Below are positions 54,451 to 58,187 of a stretch of DNA of 58,187 nt, piece by piece (the stretch's first letter is position 1; every line of letters starts with the position of its first letter). The notes under the pieces are model-generated. The model had not been told where the DNA came from. It saw only the letters and a program-made list of their open reading frames with translations, and did no database searches. The position numbers and the translations under genes were made by a program. The DNA comes from Actinomycetota bacterium. GTDB taxonomy: Bacteria; Actinomycetota; Acidimicrobiia; Acidimicrobiales; Ilumatobacteraceae. The stretch is taken from contig RFTA01000001.1 of NCBI GenBank assembly GCA_009923685.1, positions 1 through 58,187 on the forward strand, read 5' to 3'.

Positions 54451-55126
54451 GTGGCTGACATACTCTTAATCGCAGGTCTATCTGGTGCGGGTCGCTCGCA
54501 AGCTGCCGATGACTTAGAAGACTTGGGTTGGTTTGTTGTGGACAATATGCCAACTGAACTGATTGACAAAGTAGTCGAGATTGCAGCTGCAGGCGAATCG
54601 CTATCAAAACTCGCGCTTGTGGTTGGAACTCCGACAGCACAACTTGGTGTGATTGAGGTGTTGGGCTGACCTAGTGATTGACACGTCAAACTTGACTGTT
54701 CATCAATTGAAATCGCAACTCGGTGAGCTATTCACCCAAGATGGTGTGTTGGATGCAATGCAAGTATCTGTGGTCTCGTTTGGATACAAACATGGTTTGC
54801 CTCTTGATGTTGATTTGGTCTTTGATGTTCGGTTCTTGCCAAATCCTCATTGGGATGAAAGCTTGCGTCCGCTATCCGGTCTCGATCTGCCAGTGCGCAA
54901 TTTTGTGCTGTCGCAAGAACTCTCTGGAAGATTCTTGGATCAGTTGAGTCAAATGTTGACGGTTCTTTTGCCGGCATATCGAGATGAAGGCAAGAGTTAT
55001 CTGACAATTGCTATTGGTTGCACAGGAGGTCGACATCGTTCGGTAGTTATCGCCGAACAGTTGAAGATTTGGCTGTCAAATAATGCACACCATCCACGCG
55101 TCACCCATCGGGACATTTCTCGCTAA
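54451..55126 (+). pseudogene. rapZ: RapZ (YvcJ-like nucleotide-binding protein), broken by internal deletion
   Basis: The N-terminal piece (GTG 54451 to TGA 54669, 72 residues) has the P-loop IAGLSGAGRSQAADDLEDLGWFVVDNMP of RapZ. It ends at GVIEVLG. The C-terminal piece continues in another frame, from about 54653 to 55126 (ADLVIDTSNLTVHQLK, VSFGYKHGLPLDVDLVFDVRFLPNPHWD, YLTIAIGCTGGRHRSVVIAEQLK). RapZ proteins are about 285 residues; roughly 90 residues, including the FLDA and RRYHPL region, are missing at the junction together with a frame change. The C-terminal domain alone might still be translated, from TTG 54653 or a later start, and in E. coli that domain is the RNA-binding part. The split may be genuine decay or an assembly error. 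yvcK and whiA, which usually follow, are absent. Confidence 0.78.
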
Positions 55127-55140
55127 AACTTCAGTCAGAC

Positions 55141-55146
55141 TAAGAT
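55141..55146 (+). promoter_or_regulatory. Putative -10 element of gap (TAAGAT)
   Basis: TAAGAT lies exactly 6 bases before the gap ATG, in the 26-base gap after the rapZ remnant. It suggests a separate, leaderless transcript for gap-pgk-tpiA. Confidence 0.4.
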
Positions 55147-55152
55147 TTGCGC

Positions 55153-56163
55153 ATGACAATTCGAGTGGGAATAAATGGTTTTGGTCGTATTGGTCGAAAT
55201 TTTTATCGAGCAATCCGGCAATCTGGCGCTGACATCGAAATAGTTGCCGTGAACGATTTGGGTGCCATCAAGACGATGGCACATTTGCTCAAATATGACT
55301 CGGTACTTGGTGTTTTACCGAACAAAATTGAAGCGGTTGACGAGGGAATAAGCATTGATTCAAAATTGCTAAAAGTTTTATCGAAGCGTGACCCAAAAGA
55401 ATTGGGGTGGGGGTCGCTCGGCGTCGATGTTGTCATCGAGTCAACCGGTTTTTTCACTGAGCGTGACAAGGCCGCTTCTCATCTAGAGGCAGGTGCAAAG
55501 TGCGTCGTTGTTTCAGCGCCCGCGACAAATGCAGATGCGACTTTCGTATATGGCGTCAATCACAAAGACTTTGATCCTAAAAAACATAAGGTCGTTTCTA
55601 ACGCCAGTTGCACAACCAATTGCTTCGTGCCGCTCGTAAAAGTTTTAGACGATGCTTTCGGTGTCGAAAACGGTTTGATGACCACCATTCACGCATACAC
55701 CGGTGATCAATCGATTGTTGACTCTCCTCACAGCGATTTACGACGGGCTCGCGCGGCGGCGATCAATATCATTCCAACAAGTACTGGCGCGGCACGTGCA
55801 ACAAGCCTGGTGATGCAGTCGATGAAGGGCAAACTCGATGGCACGTCGCTGAGGGTGCCGGTGCCGACAGGATCAATCACCGACTTCGTAGCAAATCTAA
55901 AGAGCCCGGCGACAGTTGACGAAATTAATGCGGCTTATAAAACAGCCGCAGCAGGTGAACTGAAGGGAATTCTTGAATATTGCATCGACCCGATTGTCTC
56001 GAGCGATGTTGTCACCAATCCGCACAGTTGTGTGTTCGACAAAGATCTAACAATGAGCATGGGCACTCTGGTCAAAGTGCTCGGTTGGTATGACAACGAA
56101 TGGGGTTATTCGAATCGACTCGTCGACATGACTTCGTTTATTGGGGCAGCACTCAGTCGCTAA
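55153..56163 (+). CDS. gap: Glyceraldehyde-3-phosphate dehydrogenase
   Basis: This 336-residue enzyme from ATG 55153 (MTIRVGINGFGRIGRNFYRAI) oxidises glyceraldehyde 3-phosphate to 1,3-bisphosphoglycerate. The NAD site GINGFGRIGRN is at the start, the catalytic Cys in SNASCTTNCFVPLVKVL, the TTIHAYTGDQSIVDSPHSDLRRARAAAINIIPTSTGAA region contains the catalytic His, and WYDNEWGYSNRLVDM is at the end. An in-frame TTG at 55147 is also possible. The pgk ATG directly follows its stop. Confidence 0.96.
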   Translation: MTIRVGINGFGRIGRNFYRAIRQSGADIEIVAVNDLGAIKTMAHLLKYDSVLGVLPNKIEAVDEGISIDSKLLKVLSKRDPKELGWGSLGVDVVIESTGFFTERDKAASHLEAGAKCVVVSAPATNADATFVYGVNHKDFDPKKHKVVSNASCTTNCFVPLVKVLDDAFGVENGLMTTIHAYTGDQSIVDSPHSDLRRARAAAINIIPTSTGAARATSLVMQSMKGKLDGTSLRVPVPTGSITDFVANLKSPATVDEINAAYKTAAAGELKGILEYCIDPIVSSDVVTNPHSCVFDKDLTMSMGTLVKVLGWYDNEWGYSNRLVDMTSFIGAALSR

Positions 56164-57273
56164 ATGATCGCCAAATTAGAAGATCTTGGTGATGTGCGTG
56201 GCAAAACCGTGCTCGTTCGCACCGACTTTAATGTGCCAATGTCTGGTCCTGACGACGATCGAATTATTGTCGACGATTTTCGGATTCGAAGTGCCCTAGA
56301 GACGCTCAACTGGTTGACGTCTCGTGGTGCGAATGTTGTCTGTGCGACTCATCTTGGTCGGCCAAAAGGAAAGAAAGTCGCGAAATATTCAATCGCTCCG
56401 GTCAGAAAGCGACTGGCTGAACTCGCCCCGAGTGTTTTATTGCTCGAAAACTTGAGGTTTAACGAAGGTGAAGAAGGCAATGATCCCAACTTTGTTGCAA
56501 AACTTGTTGACGGCGTCGACATTTACGTCAATGACGCGTTTGGTGCGGCACACCGGTCGCACGCTTCAATTGTTGGACCGCCCAAAACTTTGCCATCGGC
56601 GGCTGGTCGTTTACTGCATCGTGAACTTGAGGTCTTGACAGAATTACGTTCAAACCCTAAACGACCATTCGTGGCGGTTTTAGGGGGTTCAAAAGTCAGT
56701 GACAAACTTGGCGTCATTCAAGCCTTGATGAAAGTTGTAGATCAACTGATTATCGGAGGCGGCATGTGTTTTTCGTTTTTGGCTGCAAAAAATTTGCCAA
56801 TTGGTGATTCATTGTGCGAACTCGACCAATTAGATGCATGTAGGCAACTTTTGTCTGGAGATGTGCCGATTCACCTACCTGAAGACATTGTTGGCTTAAA
56901 CAAATCTGGCGAGTTTGCAACCTTTGGCGTTCGATTACCAGATGGTGCAAAGGGTCTAGATATCGGCCCAGGCAGCGCGGCGGCGTTTGCCGACATAATC
57001 ATGAACGCATGTAGCGTTTTTTGGAACGGACCAATGGGAATGTTTGAAGACGAACGCTTCGCCGCCGGCACGCGTACTGTCGCACAAGCGATGGCCGACA
57101 CTAAAGCGTTCACGGTTGTCGGTGGTGGTGACTCAGCGGCAGCGCTCGCTCAATTTAGATTAGATAAAGAAGTTGACCATGTCTCGACCGGCGGCGGAGC
57201 GTCACTAGAGTTTTTGCAGCTCGGTGACCTACCGGGCCTAGTTGCGTTAAGAGGAGCACCAAATGTCAAATGA
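56164..57273 (+). CDS. pgk: Phosphoglycerate kinase (short form)
   Basis: This 369-residue enzyme makes ATP from 1,3-bisphosphoglycerate. Motifs are KTVLVRTDFNVPM, IRSALETLNWL, CATHLGRPKG, LLLENLRFNEGEE, VNDAFGAAHRSHAS, AVLGGSKVSDKLGVI, GGGMCFSFL, WNGPMGMFEDERFAAGT and VVGGGDSAAAL with STGGGASLEFL. It is about 20-25 residues shorter than usual: between RLAELAPS and VLLLENLRF the standard stretch (V-x-F-x-x-D-x-x-G and helix) is missing. The active-site residues remain. It overlaps tpiA by 11 bases. Confidence 0.95.
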   Translation: MIAKLEDLGDVRGKTVLVRTDFNVPMSGPDDDRIIVDDFRIRSALETLNWLTSRGANVVCATHLGRPKGKKVAKYSIAPVRKRLAELAPSVLLLENLRFNEGEEGNDPNFVAKLVDGVDIYVNDAFGAAHRSHASIVGPPKTLPSAAGRLLHRELEVLTELRSNPKRPFVAVLGGSKVSDKLGVIQALMKVVDQLIIGGGMCFSFLAAKNLPIGDSLCELDQLDACRQLLSGDVPIHLPEDIVGLNKSGEFATFGVRLPDGAKGLDIGPGSAAAFADIIMNACSVFWNGPMGMFEDERFAAGTRTVAQAMADTKAFTVVGGGDSAAALAQFRLDKEVDHVSTGGGASLEFLQLGDLPGLVALRGAPNVK

Positions 57274-58054
57274 GATTCGCAAACCGATTATCAGCGGCAA
57301 TTGGAAAATGAATCACAATCATTTTGAGGCAATTCAGTGTGTGCAGAAACTTGCATATCTTTTGACAAAAGACGACTTCGCCTCCGTCGATGTGACCATA
57401 CATCCGCCGTTCACAGATTTGCGCAGCGTTCAGACTTTGATAGACGCCGACGAACTGAAGTTTATTCTTGGAGCACAGCACTGTCATGAGGTCGAAAGTG
57501 GGGCGTTCACTGGTGAGATATCGGCGATGTTCTTGGCGAAACTAAATGTCAGTTATGTGATAGTTGGTCACAGCGAGAGACGAGAAATTTTCGGCGAGAC
57601 CGACGAATCAATTCACAACAAAATCGTGGCAATTCAAAAGAGCAAAATGACGCCTATTTTGTGTGTTGGCGAAACTCTCGCAGAGCGAGAAGCCGGAACA
57701 ACATACGAAAAGGTACTTGGTCAACTAAGAAGCGCTCTCGAAAAGCGCACCGCTGAACAGATCAAGTCAATGGTCATTGCCTATGAACCAATCTGGGCGA
57801 TTGGCACCGGAAAGACTGCGACAGCTGACGACGCACAACGAGTAGTAAGTGCAATCCGTGAAGAAATTTCAAAAATAAGTTCGGCGAGCGTCGCTGGTGC
57901 CGTTCGTCTTCAATATGGCGGCAGTGTCAAGGCGAGCAACATTGCTGAGATCATGGCCCAGCCCGATATTGATGGGGTTTTGGTCGGTGGGGCAAGCCTA
58001 GATGCCGCTGAATTTGCCAGAATTTGTCAGTATCGCCTAACAAAACAAGATTAG
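57263..58054 (+). CDS. tpiA: Triosephosphate isomerase
   Basis: This 263-residue TIM barrel interconverts dihydroxyacetone phosphate and glyceraldehyde 3-phosphate. KPIISGNWKMNHNH has the catalytic Lys, VIVGHSERREIFGE the catalytic His, AYEPIWAIGTGKTAT the catalytic Glu, and VRLQYGGSVKASNIAEI the phosphate loop. AGGAG lies 7 bases before the ATG. It overlaps the end of pgk. In many actinobacteria secG follows; here the next gene start does not look like secG. Confidence 0.95.
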   Translation: MSNEIRKPIISGNWKMNHNHFEAIQCVQKLAYLLTKDDFASVDVTIHPPFTDLRSVQTLIDADELKFILGAQHCHEVESGAFTGEISAMFLAKLNVSYVIVGHSERREIFGETDESIHNKIVAIQKSKMTPILCVGETLAEREAGTTYEKVLGQLRSALEKRTAEQIKSMVIAYEPIWAIGTGKTATADDAQRVVSAIREEISKISSASVAGAVRLQYGGSVKASNIAEIMAQPDIDGVLVGGASLDAAEFARICQYRLTKQD

Positions 58055-58153
58055 TTTCGGCCGAATGGCCTGTTCACTCTTTACCTACGCTGTTAGTCTT
58101 TACGGGACTAGAAGCCATATGGCGTCTACCTAATCTGACGGGGAGGTCGGAGA

Positions 58154-58187
58154 GTGAGAAAAACCACAAAAGTGGCTCGTCTTGCTG
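58154..58187 (+). CDS. Start of a possible exported protein (partial)
   Basis: GTG 58154 opens a frame (MRKTTKVARLA) that runs off the window, with GGGGAGG and GGAG 4-13 bases upstream. The basic N-terminus looks like the start of a signal peptide. Only eleven codons are visible, so the product cannot be named. The 99 bases after tpiA hold a short GGCC-GAAT-GGCC hairpin (58059-58070) and a palindrome GCCATATGGC (58114-58123), both of unknown meaning. Confidence 0.45.
   Translation, partial: MRKTTKVARLA

Noticed and set aside
54451..55126. The two frames treated as two independent small genes
   Set aside because: The first matches the RapZ N-terminus and the second the RapZ C-terminus in order and orientation, so a broken rapZ explains both better; independent translation of the second piece remains possible.
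58059..58070. Terminator after tpiA
   Set aside because: The GGCC/GGCC stem is only 4 bp and has no proper T-tract, so it is too weak to call.

Overview
The window is a gene-dense piece of a moderate-GC bacterial chromosome, most likely an actinobacterium of the Acidimicrobiia type (the uncultured freshwater/marine lineages are one possibility). The evidence is gene content and order: phoH-ybeY-CNNM/CBS, era, uppS, recO, glyS, a full menaquinone set, an F420-type luciferase-like oxidoreductase, an MtrAB/LpqB-like system, an ANTAR response regulator, and polA-rpsA-coaE-uvrB-uvrA-uvrC-rapZ-gap-pgk-tpiA. GTG and TTG starts are frequent, intergenic gaps are short, and many neighbours overlap by ATGA or GTGA. 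The lineage is inferred, not proven. I see no insertion sequence, prophage, CRISPR array or rRNA. The only RNA gene recognised is one tRNA-Leu(CAA).

Layout. 1-1961: the start of a large polytopic membrane protein that runs off the left edge. 2.0-8.4 kb: acetoacetyl-CoA synthetase, a PhnD-like binding protein, glutamate dehydrogenase and a membrane GGDEF-EAL protein. 8.5-12.7 kb: a GNAT-like protein, phoH, ybeY, a CBS/CorC membrane protein and an SDR. 12.7-20.5 kb: an MFS exporter and the menaquinone block menE, menA, menH, menD, menF, menG; menB and menC are not in the window. 20.5-23.7 kb: acyl-CoA dehydrogenase, LLM oxidoreductase, MaoC hydratase and a small membrane protein. 23.7-29.4 kb: era, an MtrB-like kinase with a GerMN lipoprotein, the divergent MtrA-like regulator, and a DinG-like helicase. 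29.4-32.9 kb: uppS, a divergent degenerate UppS paralogue, recO and glyS. 32.9-36.7 kb: a small monooxygenase and trpCFBA. 36.7-41.8 kb: a miniature peroxiredoxin, fabZ, and fabF-acpP-fabG-fabH-fabD on the other strand. 41.9-58.2 kb: tRNA-Leu, a coiled-coil protein, the ANTAR regulator, polA, rpsA, coaE, uvrBAC, a broken rapZ, the triose-phosphate glycolysis genes, and the start of a probable exported protein.

The best candidate for something undescribed is the cis-prenyltransferase pair at 29.5-30.8 kb. The catalytic UppS keeps its DGNGRW and RTSGE motifs. It has lost the C-terminal RxG motif and carries Lys where other UppS proteins have the conserved late Glu. The divergent neighbour has lost the catalytic Asp and the RTSGE motif but keeps that Glu and an RRFGG tail. 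This is the division of labour of the eukaryotic DHDDS/NgBR complex, seen here in a bacterium.

Other notable points are a FabD with a C-terminal biotinyl/lipoyl-like domain, a rapZ that has lost its middle (with yvcK and whiA absent from their usual place), a 92-residue peroxiredoxin, a GC-rich hairpin with pseudoknot potential between the divergent kinase and regulator, and a recurring -10 element placed so that transcription would begin at the start codon. No computation was run; all family assignments come from reading motifs.
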